DNA of 64,000 nt from Verrucomicrobiota bacterium (lineage in GTDB: Bacteria > Verrucomicrobiota > Verrucomicrobiia > Limisphaerales > Fontisphaeraceae), in assembly GCA_037139415.1 (NCBI GenBank), contig JBAXGN010000010.1, positions 1 through 64,000 of the forward strand. Direction: 5' to 3'. Positions 9,012-17,620 of the stretch are shown in pieces. Numbering within the stretch: position 1 is the stretch's first letter; each line of letters starts with the position of its first letter. The notes under the pieces are model-generated. The model saw only the letters and a list, made by a program, of their open reading frames with translations, did no database searches and was not told where the DNA came from. The position numbers were made by a program, and so were the translations under genes.

Positions 9012-10724
9012 ATGACTATCCATCGTTTTCTGTATCGGGTAAAGAAATGGGCCCAGAGCTGGTACGAAACCTTGGTGCCCCAAGTTGATTTGCCCGGGCC
9101 GTCCTTCTTTCGTCGTTTTCTGTATCGGGCAAAAAAATGGGTCTGGCGCGGGCACGAAACTTTGGTGCCGCAAATTAATTTGCCCGGGGCATCCTTCTTT
9201 CGCCGATTGCGGATGCGGGTGGTGATGGGGGTGAAGTATTTTTTTTCGCTGGAGCTGCCGGATTTTACGGGCACGATTGGCATGCCGGTGGTCCGCTGGT
9301 TCAAGACCCGGCCCTACGCAATCCTATGGAGTGTGCTGCCGGCCGCGCTGAGCGGTTTGCTGCTGCTGGTTACCGGTGGCATTTGCCTCCAAGTTTGGAG
9401 CCCATGGGAAACACGGGTGGAATATCAGGCCATCGTGGAGCAGGCGTTGAGCAACAAAGAGTTTGAACGCGCCCGGGTGGCCAGCCAGCGTCTGGCCAGC
9501 CTGGGCACGGTGAAAGATCCCTATCTGTATTACCTGGCGCTCAGCTTGGAAGGCTTGGGGCGGCGGCAGGAGGCGGCGGACGTCATTGGCCTGCTCGCCC
9601 CGCTGTCGCACCCGGTGCTAGGACTCGCGCATCTGCGGGTGGCCCGGGAAATGCTGCAGCAGACCAACATTTCCCCGCAGGTACTTGACAAGGCGATTAC
9701 CCATCTCCAGCATGCGCTCAGCCTCGATCCGGACTCCCTGGAGGCCAATAATATGCTGGGCAGCATTTATTTGCAGTCCGACCGCTGGGATCTCGCGAAA
9801 GGTCACTTGGCAAACGCCGCGGAGAACAGTCCTTTTGCCGCAGTAAAGTACGCCGCCATATTGTTGGACAAAGGCGAAACGGAGACGGCAAAAAGTTGCG
9901 CGGTCGGCGCCACCAGACTGTTTGCGAAGAAATTCTCCCAAGAGAAAAGTTTTGACGTCCAACGGGCTTGGGCCATGGCCATGGCGCTGACCGGAGATTT
10001 TGAGGGGGCTTTGACCCGTATGCAGTTGGCGATGAACCGCTCTGAGGATGCCACGTATGCCTTGGCAATGGGCGACATCTATTTGCTTTGGACCCAAGCG
10101 GTGACACGCTCCCGCCCGGATGACTTTCCGACGGTGATTGACCTGCTGCAAAAAGGCCTCCGTTTTGCGCCTAATAATTCCGGATTATTGAACGTGCTGG
10201 TGAAACTCAGCCTGCGGGACGATGTGAAAATCGAGGCGGCCCGCGGCCTGTTGAATAAAATGCTGGCCCAGGGGCGTTCCCCGGACATCCTGCATTTCCT
10301 GATCGGCAGCGCGGCGTGGGAAAAGGGCGATGTCGCCTTGTCCAAGGAGCATTTTCAACTGGCGTATCAAGTCTCGTCCAGCTCGGCTTGGGTGGCCAAC
10401 AACGTGGCTTTCCTGCTGGCCATGGGGGAAAATCCCGATTTGCCGCGGGCGCTTGCCATCATTAACCCGCTGGTGGAAAAATACCCCAACAACTTCCATT
10501 TCCGCGACACCCGCGGTCACGTCCAGATAAAAATGGGCCGTTGGCGCGAAGGCATTGCCGACTTGGAAATCACGTTGCCTAAACTGGACAACCCACGGCC
10601 ATCACACACCGCCCTAGCCCAAGCCTATCGGGCCTTGGGCATGGGTGATTTGGCAAGCGAGCACGAACGGTTGGCACATCCGGTTGGCACGGGCGCAAAA
10701 GACGTGGTAACCGGCAAAAACTGA
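9012..10724 (+). CDS. Membrane-anchored TPR protein
   Basis: 570 aa. The ATG at 9012, 2 nt after the exosortase stop, is preferred over 8976, which would overlap exosortase codons. Residues 5-34 and 35-64 are two near-identical 30-residue copies (RFLYRVKKW... and RFLYRAKKW...), encoded by a 90-bp tandem duplication; a third, faded copy follows. One transmembrane helix lies at about 111-135. The rest is tetratricopeptide-like helical repeats, with ALSLDPDSLEANNMLG a typical unit. TPR proteins are protein-protein scaffolds; next to an exosortase this one probably serves assembly or export of the anchored surface material, which is inference. Tight spacing suggests co-transcription. Confidence 0.8.
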   Translation: MTIHRFLYRVKKWAQSWYETLVPQVDLPGPSFFRRFLYRAKKWVWRGHETLVPQINLPGASFFRRLRMRVVMGVKYFFSLELPDFTGTIGMPVVRWFKTRPYAILWSVLPAALSGLLLLVTGGICLQVWSPWETRVEYQAIVEQALSNKEFERARVASQRLASLGTVKDPYLYYLALSLEGLGRRQEAADVIGLLAPLSHPVLGLAHLRVAREMLQQTNISPQVLDKAITHLQHALSLDPDSLEANNMLGSIYLQSDRWDLAKGHLANAAENSPFAAVKYAAILLDKGETETAKSCAVGATRLFAKKFSQEKSFDVQRAWAMAMALTGDFEGALTRMQLAMNRSEDATYALAMGDIYLLWTQAVTRSRPDDFPTVIDLLQKGLRFAPNNSGLLNVLVKLSLRDDVKIEAARGLLNKMLAQGRSPDILHFLIGSAAWEKGDVALSKEHFQLAYQVSSSSAWVANNVAFLLAMGENPDLPRALAIINPLVEKYPNNFHFRDTRGHVQIKMGRWREGIADLEITLPKLDNPRPSHTALAQAYRALGMGDLASEHERLAHPVGTGAKDVVTGKN

Positions 10725-10765
10725 TTATTCAACCAACGGGGCGTGTGGTTAAAAAGATCGAGCCA

Positions 10766-10788
10766 CGCGGGCCGGAGGCCCGCGCTCC
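10766..10788 (+). repeat. GGA-loop hairpin repeat, copy 1
   Basis: CGCGGGCC-GGA-GGCCCGCG followed by CTCC. It shares its design (stem, GGA loop, stem, then GCGCT[A/C]C) with 36944-36964. It lies in the space before metX. No SAM riboswitch was recognised in 10725-10925. Confidence 0.55.
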
Positions 10789-10925
10789 ATCCATTGCTCA
10801 GGCTCGGTGGTTCGCGCCGCATGGGCGTCAGCCATAATTGTCTCTCCCCCCTGCCGAATTCCCGCTTGCACCAGCCACGGGAGTGTTCTAGCTTATCAGC
10901 CGGATATTTACCGTTTATCATTAAC

Positions 10926-12122
10926 ATGAGCCGCAATAAAAGAATGGATCAGGGCACGCCGTTTTCCGCCACCGCTGCGGGGAAAAAGGTGGAGACGCAT
11001 TTTTTCAACCTGGACGAGCAGGGTGGGCCGATGACCCTCCTTTCCGGTGAACGCTTGGAAGGTGCCGTCCTCGCTTACGAGACCTATGGCACGCTCAACG
11101 CCACAGCTACCAACGCCGTCCTCGTGTTCCATGCCCTCAGCGGTAGCCAGCACGCCGCCGGTTTCAACCCTGCCGTCCCCGGTGTCGGCGCGTTGTGGAC
11201 CGATGAATGTCAGGCCGGTTGGTGGGATGGTTTTATTGGGCCTGGTTGCGCGGTGGATACCGATCACTTCTTTGTCATCTGCTGCAACTACATTGGCGGC
11301 TGCTACGGCTCCTCCGGGCCGCTCTCCCTCAACCCCCGCACCGGCAAACCGTACCTCTCCACCTTCCCGCGCGTCACCCTCTCCGACATTGTCAATTCCC
11401 AGATGCGCCTGGTGGATCATTTCGGCATCGGCCAACTCCACGCCGTGATGGGCGCTTCCCTCGGCGGGATGCTTTCCCTCTGCCTGGCCACCCGGTATCC
11501 GGACCGCGTCCGCGCCGTCATCCCGTGCGCCACTGGACTCCTCGTGCCGGTCCTCTCACGCATCCATAACTTTGAACAAATCTATGCCATCGAATCCGAT
11601 CCCCTCTTCAAGGGGGGCGATTACGATCTCAAGAACCCGCCGCGCCGGGGCTTGGCCGCCGCCCGCATGATTGGGCATAAATCCTTCGTCTCGCTGGACG
11701 CCATGGCTGAACGCGCACGCCGGGAGATTGTTCGCCGCAACGATGACCTCGCGTGGTATCACCTCAGCAGCCCGATTGAGAGCTACATGCTGCATCAGGG
11801 CGCCAAATTTGTGAAACGTTTCGATGCCAACAGCTACCTCCGCATCCTGGACGCTTGGAACCGCTTTGACGTTGTGCGCGAAGCCGTCGCCGAGGACATC
11901 GTTTCCGTCTTTGAACGCTGCAAGAACCAGAAATACCTCGTCTTCACCATTGATACCGACGTCTGCTACTGGCCGGAAGAACAGGAGCACCTCGTCAAAT
12001 CCCTGGAAAAAGCCGGCATCGAAGCCACCTGGATCACCGTTCACTCCGATAAAGGTCACGACTCTTTCCTCCTGGAGCCGCACCTCTACCGCCCATTCCT
12101 GCGCGCCGCCCTGATGGATTGA
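10926..12122 (+). CDS. metX: Homoserine O-acetyltransferase, MetX family
   Basis: Alpha/beta-hydrolase-fold acyltransferase that activates homoserine for methionine synthesis, using acetyl-CoA or succinyl-CoA. The 398-aa protein starts at ATG 10926; the frame upstream to 10743 is open but has no family-like residues. Motifs are HALSGSQHAAG (69-79), the nucleophile elbow GASLGG (176-181, Ser178), the acid-bearing FTIDTDV, and the histidine in DKGHDSF near the C terminus. The frame is intact and of full length. The usual partner metW is not next to it; a UVR-motif gene follows after 6 bp. Acetyl versus succinyl specificity cannot be told by eye. Confidence 0.92.
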   Translation: MSRNKRMDQGTPFSATAAGKKVETHFFNLDEQGGPMTLLSGERLEGAVLAYETYGTLNATATNAVLVFHALSGSQHAAGFNPAVPGVGALWTDECQAGWWDGFIGPGCAVDTDHFFVICCNYIGGCYGSSGPLSLNPRTGKPYLSTFPRVTLSDIVNSQMRLVDHFGIGQLHAVMGASLGGMLSLCLATRYPDRVRAVIPCATGLLVPVLSRIHNFEQIYAIESDPLFKGGDYDLKNPPRRGLAAARMIGHKSFVSLDAMAERARREIVRRNDDLAWYHLSSPIESYMLHQGAKFVKRFDANSYLRILDAWNRFDVVREAVAEDIVSVFERCKNQKYLVFTIDTDVCYWPEEQEHLVKSLEKAGIEATWITVHSDKGHDSFLLEPHLYRPFLRAALMD

Positions 12123-12128
12123 CGTCAC

Positions 12129-12911
12129 ATGAGTGATGCCTTGGACATTCGCGGCATTTTGGATGCCTGGCCGTATGATCCTGAAAACGACGCACGGTTT
12201 GCGCGCGGCACAGATGGGCGTGAGATATTGCAGGTGCGATTGCCGTTGGGGATCGAGCAGTACGAATTATCCGGGCGTCCGGATGGCCGGGTGATAGCGG
12301 ACTGCGAATCCTGGTTTGATTTTCAACAACAGCGGCAGAGCCAGGCCGAGGCGGCGCACTCCGGGATTCGCTTTGGGCTGAAGGTCAACGAATGCGCGGA
12401 ACTGTTCGCCGAGGGGCAGTTGTATTACTTGCGCTATTTGCGGCTGTTTCAGATGCGCGATTGGCGGCGCACACTGCGCGATACCAACCGCAACCTGCGC
12501 CTCTTCGATTTTGTGCATCGCTTCGCCCAGCGGGAGCAGGACCGCTTTTACCTGGAGCAATGGCGCCCGTACATCATGCGCCTTAACACCACCGCCGCCG
12601 CCATGATCGAATGGGAGGCGTTGCGGCACGAGGCGGCGCTGGAACTGGTGCGCCAATGCGTGGAGAAAATCGCCGCGCTGCCCGAGTTGGACCTGGATAC
12701 CTTCAAGTTTGAACAAGAACGGTCGGTGACGGCGCTGCGCGAACTGGCCCGGCAGATCAAATCCACCCGCCCCATCTCCGAGATGGAACGCCTGGAAATC
12801 GCGCTGAAAGAGGCGGTCGCCAAACAAGCCTTCGAGCAGGCCGCCGTCCTGCGTGACCAACTCCGGGCCTTGCGAACCAAACCGGAGGATTCATCCCCAA
12901 TGTCCGGGTGA
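12129..12911 (+). CDS. UVR-motif protein of unknown function
   Basis: 260 aa, no signal peptide, rich in Arg and Glu and mostly helical. The C terminus (about 217-248) is a UVR motif, as in UvrB, UvrC and McsA: ISEMERLEIALKEAV followed by FEQAAVLRDQL. That helical hairpin mediates protein-protein contacts, for example UvrB-UvrC. The N-terminal 200 residues are not a family I recognise. It starts 6 bp after metX and is likely co-transcribed with it. No zinc cysteines of the McsA type are present, so a direct McsA role is unlikely. Confidence 0.7.
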   Translation: MSDALDIRGILDAWPYDPENDARFARGTDGREILQVRLPLGIEQYELSGRPDGRVIADCESWFDFQQQRQSQAEAAHSGIRFGLKVNECAELFAEGQLYYLRYLRLFQMRDWRRTLRDTNRNLRLFDFVHRFAQREQDRFYLEQWRPYIMRLNTTAAAMIEWEALRHEAALELVRQCVEKIAALPELDLDTFKFEQERSVTALRELARQIKSTRPISEMERLEIALKEAVAKQAFEQAAVLRDQLRALRTKPEDSSPMSG

Positions 12912-12971
12912 ACGCCGCCAAGGTCGCGGTTATGTTTGACTCTCAAGGCCTCCTTTCTTACCTTCCCCGCC

Positions 12972-13127
12972 ATGGCAAGTCCGCTTGGATATGAAGCGTT
13001 TGAGAACGGCCACAGTGTGGGGACGGGGCGGTTTGTTTTGATCCGGTCCTTGGGAGTGGGCGGCATGGGGCAGGTCTGGCTGGCCCAGGATGCGGAGTTG
13101 AACAAAAAGGGCTCCTCGCTATTTTGA
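12972..13127 (+). pseudogene. Truncated start of a Ser/Thr protein kinase gene
   Basis: The 52 codons from ATG 12972 encode the beginning of a Hanks-type kinase: GRFVLIRSLGVGGMGQVW is the glycine-rich ATP loop in its bacterial PknB-like form, followed by LAQDAEL. Reading stops at 13127 after KGSSLF, before the catalytic lysine and everything after it. No rest of the kinase exists in the window. The break coincides with the start of a repeat-rich segment, so the gene was probably cut by insertion or deletion there. Confidence 0.7.
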
Positions 13128-13734
13128 ATGGAATAGGGGTCCAGCTAAATCCGAAATCCGAGGGCCGAAAACCGAAAGAATTCCGAAGCCGGAATCCGAT
13201 GGCTGGCACGCGGTTGGTGGCCGGTTCGCTTTTCACGTTGAAACGCGGCGTTTTTCCAGCCCGGCGACGGCCACAGGCGTCGGTGGCTCCCCTCGTGGAT
13301 GGGGCGTGTTTTCGGATCTCGGATTTCGGATTTCTTTCGGCATTCGGATTTCGGGCTTCGGGATTCCACTGAGTATTCCACCGAAAATAGCGGGGAACCG
13401 ACGATTCGGGCGGCAAATCATGGCCGTGAGGCGGTTTGGCGTCGCGGCAGTTTCCATCGGCAAGTAAACTCCTGACTCCATACTTCTATTTTCTCCGGTT
13501 TTATTCATTGTTCGCGTTGGTTGACGTCCATGCGCGGGCCGCGCTCCACGGGCTCCCCTTTGCGGCATTCTAACTCCAAATTCCTGGCTCCTATCTTCTG
13601 ATACTATTATTTTGCCATGTCGGTTCATGGGCGGCATTGGCCGTGCCGGGGTGATTTTGGCGGTGTGTGCAGTCTTGACAGCGTCCACGATTGGATAATA
13701 CTGGGCTCGTAGTCCATAACATAAACAAATATCT
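13128..13734. repeat. Repeat-rich intergenic region with a CCGAAATCCGA-type inverted repeat
   Basis: 13146-13200 is built from words such as CCGAAATCCGAG and CCGAAAACCGAAAG. 13309-13372 is built from the reverse-complement words (TCTCGGATTTCGGATTTC and TTCGGGCTTCGGG). The two arms flank about 110 bp and could fold into an imperfect hairpin. Further on (13465-13600) are loosely repeated ACTCCTGACTCC-like words. No gene was found. The left arm begins about 20 bp after the broken kinase frame. Confidence 0.6.
13675..13702 (+). promoter_or_regulatory. Probable promoter of the ThuA-like gene
   Basis: A perfect TTGACA (13675-13680), 16 nt, then AATACT (13697-13702), ending 32 bp before the start codon at 13735. 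Confidence 0.45.
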
Positions 13735-14490
13735 ATGCATAAACGATTGATCGCGATTGCGGCGGTGGCGCTAACCTCTTTCACCCTGTCCGTTTCGGCG
13801 GCGGAAGCGGCCAAGCCGAAGAAAATTAACGTGCTGATCCTGACCGGGGATGATGTGTCGGTACACCCGTGGCGGGAAGTGTCCCAAGGCACGCGTGATT
13901 TGTTGCAGGCCTCGGGCAAGTTCGAGGTGAAAATCTGCGAGGACACCGGCATCCTGGAATCCACCACGGCCTTGAAACGCTACGACGTGGTTTATATGGC
14001 GATGTACAACGCCAAAACGCCGACGTTGAGCGACAGCGCCAAACAAAACTTGATCGAGTACATCAAGGGGGGCAAAGGTTTCGTGCTGAGCCATCTCTCC
14101 AGCGGTTCGTTCAAGGAATGGGATGAGTTTCGGAAGTTGAGCGGGCGTTATTGGGTGTTCGGCAAGGGGAATTCCGGGCACGGCCCGCGCAGTGTGTTCA
14201 AGGTCAAGATCGCGAACGCGAACCATCCGATCACGCAGGGCGTGCAGGATTTTGAAACGGATGACGAACTCTATGCGCGGATGCAAGGGGACGCGCCGAT
14301 CACGGTGCTGGCGACGGCTGATTCGGATTGGAGCAAACAAACGGAGCCGCTGGCGTTCACGGTGGAGTACGGGGCCGGGCGGGTCTTCCATCATACATTT
14401 GGGCATGACGGCAAAGCCCTGGCGAATTCCAACCTGCAGAAGTTGTTGCAGAACGGCACGCAATGGGCCGCCACCGGAAAGGTGGAATAA
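13735..14490 (+). CDS. Secreted ThuA-domain protein
   Basis: 251 aa with a signal peptide (about 1-25, ending AEAA). The mature part is a ThuA-like, glutamine-amidotransferase-like fold: a first strand KINVLILTGDD, YDVVYMAMYN near 83-92, GGKGFVLSHLSSGSF near 112-126 where amidotransferases have their nucleophile elbow, and VFHHTFGHDG near the C terminus. The elbow carries His-Leu-Ser rather than the Cys of amidotransferases. The family is abundant in Planctomycetes and Verrucomicrobia glycan loci; the biochemical role is not settled. It is a single gene with its own promoter candidate. Confidence 0.85.
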   Translation: MHKRLIAIAAVALTSFTLSVSAAEAAKPKKINVLILTGDDVSVHPWREVSQGTRDLLQASGKFEVKICEDTGILESTTALKRYDVVYMAMYNAKTPTLSDSAKQNLIEYIKGGKGFVLSHLSSGSFKEWDEFRKLSGRYWVFGKGNSGHGPRSVFKVKIANANHPITQGVQDFETDDELYARMQGDAPITVLATADSDWSKQTEPLAFTVEYGAGRVFHHTFGHDGKALANSNLQKLLQNGTQWAATGKVE

Positions 14491-14688
14491 CACCGTCGCC
14501 GATGGCCGGCGCGGAGCCGGAGGGCAGTGGTGGCGCGGATTGCGCAGCTTCCGGCACCAGGCGGGTTTGCGGCAGCAGTTCCGGCGGTGGGGCAATCCGC
14601 CGCCGGGAGTTGCGGTGGTTGCCGCCCAATGGCCCGTGCTCACTTTCTGCTTCTATATTTTTTTCGGGGACGGCACACTGACACGCAC

Positions 14689-15933
14689 ATGACTAACACA
14701 CGCAACACATCGCAACTCGGCGCGGCCCAATGGTTGACGCTGGCCGCCGCGTTTTTAGGCTGGATGTTTGACGGGCTTGAAATGGGGATGTTCCCCGTGG
14801 TGGCTCGCCCGGCCTTACAGGAGTTGTTACACACGCAAAGTGAAGCCCCCATTGGGCAATGGATGGGGTACATCACGGCGTTGTTCCTGCTCGGGGCCGC
14901 CAGCGGCGGGCTCATCTTCGGTTGGTTGGGGGACAAGGTCGGGCGGGTGCGCGCCATGACCGCCAGCATCCTCACGTATTCGCTTTTTACCGGCTGCGGT
15001 TATTTCGCGACGGAGGCGTGGCATCTGGGGGCGTGCCGTTTTGTGGCCGCGCTGGGGATGGGCGGGGAATGGGCGCTGGGCGTGGCGCTGGTGGTGGAGT
15101 ATTGGCCGGAGGAAAAACGGCCATTGATGGCGGGGGTGATCGGCGCGGCCTCGAATATCGGGTACGCGTTGATCGGTCTGCTGACGTGGCTGGTGCCGGT
15201 ACATGTAGATTCGTGGCGTTGGGTAATGCTGGCCGGGGCGGCACCCGCGCTGCTCGCGCTGTTGATCAGTTTGTTCGTGCCGGAATCGGAGAAATGGAAG
15301 GATTCCGTGAAGAATGTCACGGTGAATCCGCTCGCGGAAATCTTCGGTCCCAAACTGTGGAAGACGACGTTGATTGCCGTCGGGTTGTCGTCAGTGGCCT
15401 TGATCGGGACGTGGGGGTCGGTGCAATGGCTGCCGCTCTGGGCGGATAAGCTGGCGGGCAAATCGTTGCCGGAAGCGAAGGCGATGACGATGTTCATGCA
15501 ATCGGCCGGGGCGGTTGTCGGTTGCTTCATCGGGCCGCTCTTCGGGGCGCGGGTGGGGCGGCGTCCGGCTTATTTTGCGATGTGCCTGGGTTCGCTGGTG
15601 GTGTGCGCGGTGCTGTTCCGCACGGTGCATGCGTTCGGTGCGCCATTCCTGATCGGGGCGTGCGTGGCCGGGGCGATCACGGCGGCGTTCTATGGCTGGT
15701 TGCCGCTGTATCTGCCGGAGTTGTTCCCGACCCGGGCGCGGGCGACGGGGCAAGGTTTCTGTTATAACGGCGGCCGCGTGCTCGCGGCGGGTGGCGCGCT
15801 TATGCAAGGGCAGTTGGTTGGCTTTTATGGCAGCTACGCCGAAGCCGGGGCGGTTATTACCATGGTATATGCCATCGGCATGGGGCTGATCTGGCTGGCC
15901 CCCGAGACCAAAGGCAAACCGTTGCCGGATTAA
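14689..15933 (+). CDS. Major facilitator superfamily transporter, metabolite:proton symporter type
   Basis: 414 aa with about 12 membrane segments. ATG 14689 is chosen because the upstream 54 codons (from 14527) are a GC-rich non-family extension. FLGWMFDGLEMGMF in helix 1 and GWLGDKVGRVRAM in the loop between helices 2 and 3 are the MFS signature. The Asp/Glu pair in helix 1 is seen in sugar and aromatic-acid:H+ symporters. The second half ends RARATGQGFCYNGGR, also conserved in the family. The substrate cannot be assigned. It lies between a ThuA-like gene and pgi on the same strand, 198 bp after the former; that gap holds only GC-rich hairpin-prone DNA. Confidence 0.85.
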   Translation: MTNTRNTSQLGAAQWLTLAAAFLGWMFDGLEMGMFPVVARPALQELLHTQSEAPIGQWMGYITALFLLGAASGGLIFGWLGDKVGRVRAMTASILTYSLFTGCGYFATEAWHLGACRFVAALGMGGEWALGVALVVEYWPEEKRPLMAGVIGAASNIGYALIGLLTWLVPVHVDSWRWVMLAGAAPALLALLISLFVPESEKWKDSVKNVTVNPLAEIFGPKLWKTTLIAVGLSSVALIGTWGSVQWLPLWADKLAGKSLPEAKAMTMFMQSAGAVVGCFIGPLFGARVGRRPAYFAMCLGSLVVCAVLFRTVHAFGAPFLIGACVAGAITAAFYGWLPLYLPELFPTRARATGQGFCYNGGRVLAAGGALMQGQLVGFYGSYAEAGAVITMVYAIGMGLIWLAPETKGKPLPD

Positions 15934-16012
15934 TCAGGGGCTAATCGAATTTTAATCGGGCAACGTTCACGTCCCTCTCGACAACCGCCTGCCAGACAGG
16001 TATGCTCGCCGC

Positions 16013-17599
16013 ATGATGAAACTGACACAAGCGCAACTGTGGAAACGGTTCCAACAATATTACACGGAATTTCCGGAACTCGGCCTCGCCGTGGACCTGA
16101 GCCGGATGAATTTCCCGGATGATTTCTTTGCCCGCATGGCCCCCGCCATGCACCAGGCGTATGACGCGATGACGGAGCTGGAGCGCGGGGCGATTGCCAA
16201 CCCCGATGAGAAGCGGCAGGTCGGCCACTACTGGCTGCGCAACGCCGCGCTCGCACCGGATCCGAACGTCGCCAAAGAAATTACGGATACGGTGGCGGCG
16301 GTCAAAGCCTTCGCCAAGCAGGTGCATGACGGCAGCTTATCGGGCGCGCGCGGGCCGTTCAAAAATCTGTTGGTCGTGGGCATCGGCGGTTCTGCGCTTG
16401 GCCCACAGTTTGTTGCGAATGCCCTCGGACATCCGACCACGGATAAACTCGACGTTTTCTTTTTCGACAACACCGATCCCGACGGCATGGACAAGGTGTT
16501 GGGCCGCATCGTCACGGAACTCGGGCAAACGTTATGTGTGGTCATCTCCAAATCCGGCGGTACCAAGGAAACCCGGAACGGAATGGTCGAAGCGAAAGCC
16601 GCGTGGGAACACGCCGGCCTGGATTTCGCGCGCCATGCCGTCGCGGTCACGGGTGCCGGGAGCGAGTTGGATAAAGCGTCCACCCATTGGCTGGCACGCT
16701 TCCCGATGTGGGACTGGGTCGGTGGCCGCACAAGCGAAACGTCGGCGGTCGGTCTGCTGCCCGCCGCGCTGCAAGGGTTGGATATTGATGCGTTCCTCGC
16801 CGGCGCCAAGGCGTGCGACAGCCTCACGCGTTTGCCGGATACATCCAGGAACCCTGCCGCCCAACTGGCCTTGATGTGGCACTACGCCGGCAGTGGGCGC
16901 GGCGCGCGCGACCTGGTCGTGCTGCCCTATAAAGACCGGCTGGAATTATTCTCCAAATATCTGCAACAACTGATCATGGAATCCCTGGGCAAGGCGTTGG
17001 ATTGCCAGGGTAAAACCGTGAATCAGGGCCTCGCGGTGTACGGGAACAAAGGTTCCACCGATCAGCATGCGTACGTGCAACAACTGCGCGACGGCTTGAA
17101 TAATTTCTTCGTGACCTTCATCGAAGTGCTGCGCGACCGCCAGGGTGTTTCGATGGTCGTGGAGACCGGCGCGACGTCCGGTGATTATTTGTCTGGCTTC
17201 TTTCTCGGCACGCGCCGTGCTTTGCATGAAAACGACCGCGAATCCATCACGCTGACCATCGCCGAAGTGTCGCCCTTCACCGTTGGCGTGTTGATCGCGC
17301 TGTTCGAACGGGCGGTGGGCTTTTACGCCTCGCTGATTAACATCAACGCATATCATCAGCCGGGCGTCGAGGCGGGCAAGAAAGCCGCTGGCGAAGTGCT
17401 GGCGTTGCAAGGCAGGATTTTGTGCCAACTGGCAACGAAATTGCCGCAGAGCGTCGAACAAATCGCGCAGGCCATCCACGCGCCCACGGAGATGGAAACC
17501 ATTTTCAAAGTGTGCGAACACCTGGCGGCCAATCCCGACCGGGGAATTCAGAAGCTAACCGGGAAAAACATCCTGGAAACCCGGTACCAGCAGGCCTGA
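16013..17599 (+). CDS. pgi: Glucose-6-phosphate isomerase
   Basis: Interconverts glucose 6-phosphate and fructose 6-phosphate in glycolysis and gluconeogenesis. The 528-aa protein has GIGGSALG (123-130), SKSGGTKET (179-187) for phosphate binding, [11 protein letters not shown] (237-247), an IMESLGK segment with the likely catalytic Glu, and [10 protein letters not shown] with the catalytic His. It is intact. A start one codon later is equally possible. It is followed after 21 bp by a PLP-dependent decarboxylase gene and then a kinase-like gene on the same strand, probably one transcript. Confidence 0.95.
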   Translation: MMKLTQAQLWKRFQQYYTEFPELGLAVDLSRMNFPDDFFARMAPAMHQAYDAMTELERGAIANPDEKRQVGHYWLRNAALAPDPNVAKEITDTVAAVKAFAKQVHDGSLSGARGPFKNLLVVGIGGSALGPQFVANALGHPTTDKLDVFFFDNTDPDGMDKVLGRIVTELGQTLCVVISKSGGTKETRNGMVEAKAAWEHAGLDFARHAVAVTGAGSELDKASTHWLARFPMWDWVGGRTSETSAVGLLPAALQGLDIDAFLAGAKACDSLTRLPDTSRNPAAQLALMWHYAGSGRGARDLVVLPYKDRLELFSKYLQQLIMESLGKALDCQGKTVNQGLAVYGNKGSTDQHAYVQQLRDGLNNFFVTFIEVLRDRQGVSMVVETGATSGDYLSGFFLGTRRALHENDRESITLTIAEVSPFTVGVLIALFERAVGFYASLININAYHQPGVEAGKKAAGEVLALQGRILCQLATKLPQSVEQIAQAIHAPTEMETIFKVCEHLAANPDRGIQKLTGKNILETRYQQA

Positions 17600-17620
17600 G
17601 ACGGCGAACGGCTCCGCGCA

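Noticed and set aside
10725-10925. SAM riboswitch ahead of metX
   Set aside because: No SAM-I/II/III-like conserved core was recognisable; only a GGA-loop hairpin repeat is present.
14527-14688. N-terminal extension of the MFS transporter
   Set aside because: GC-rich sequence without transporter features; the first membrane helix begins right after ATG 14689.
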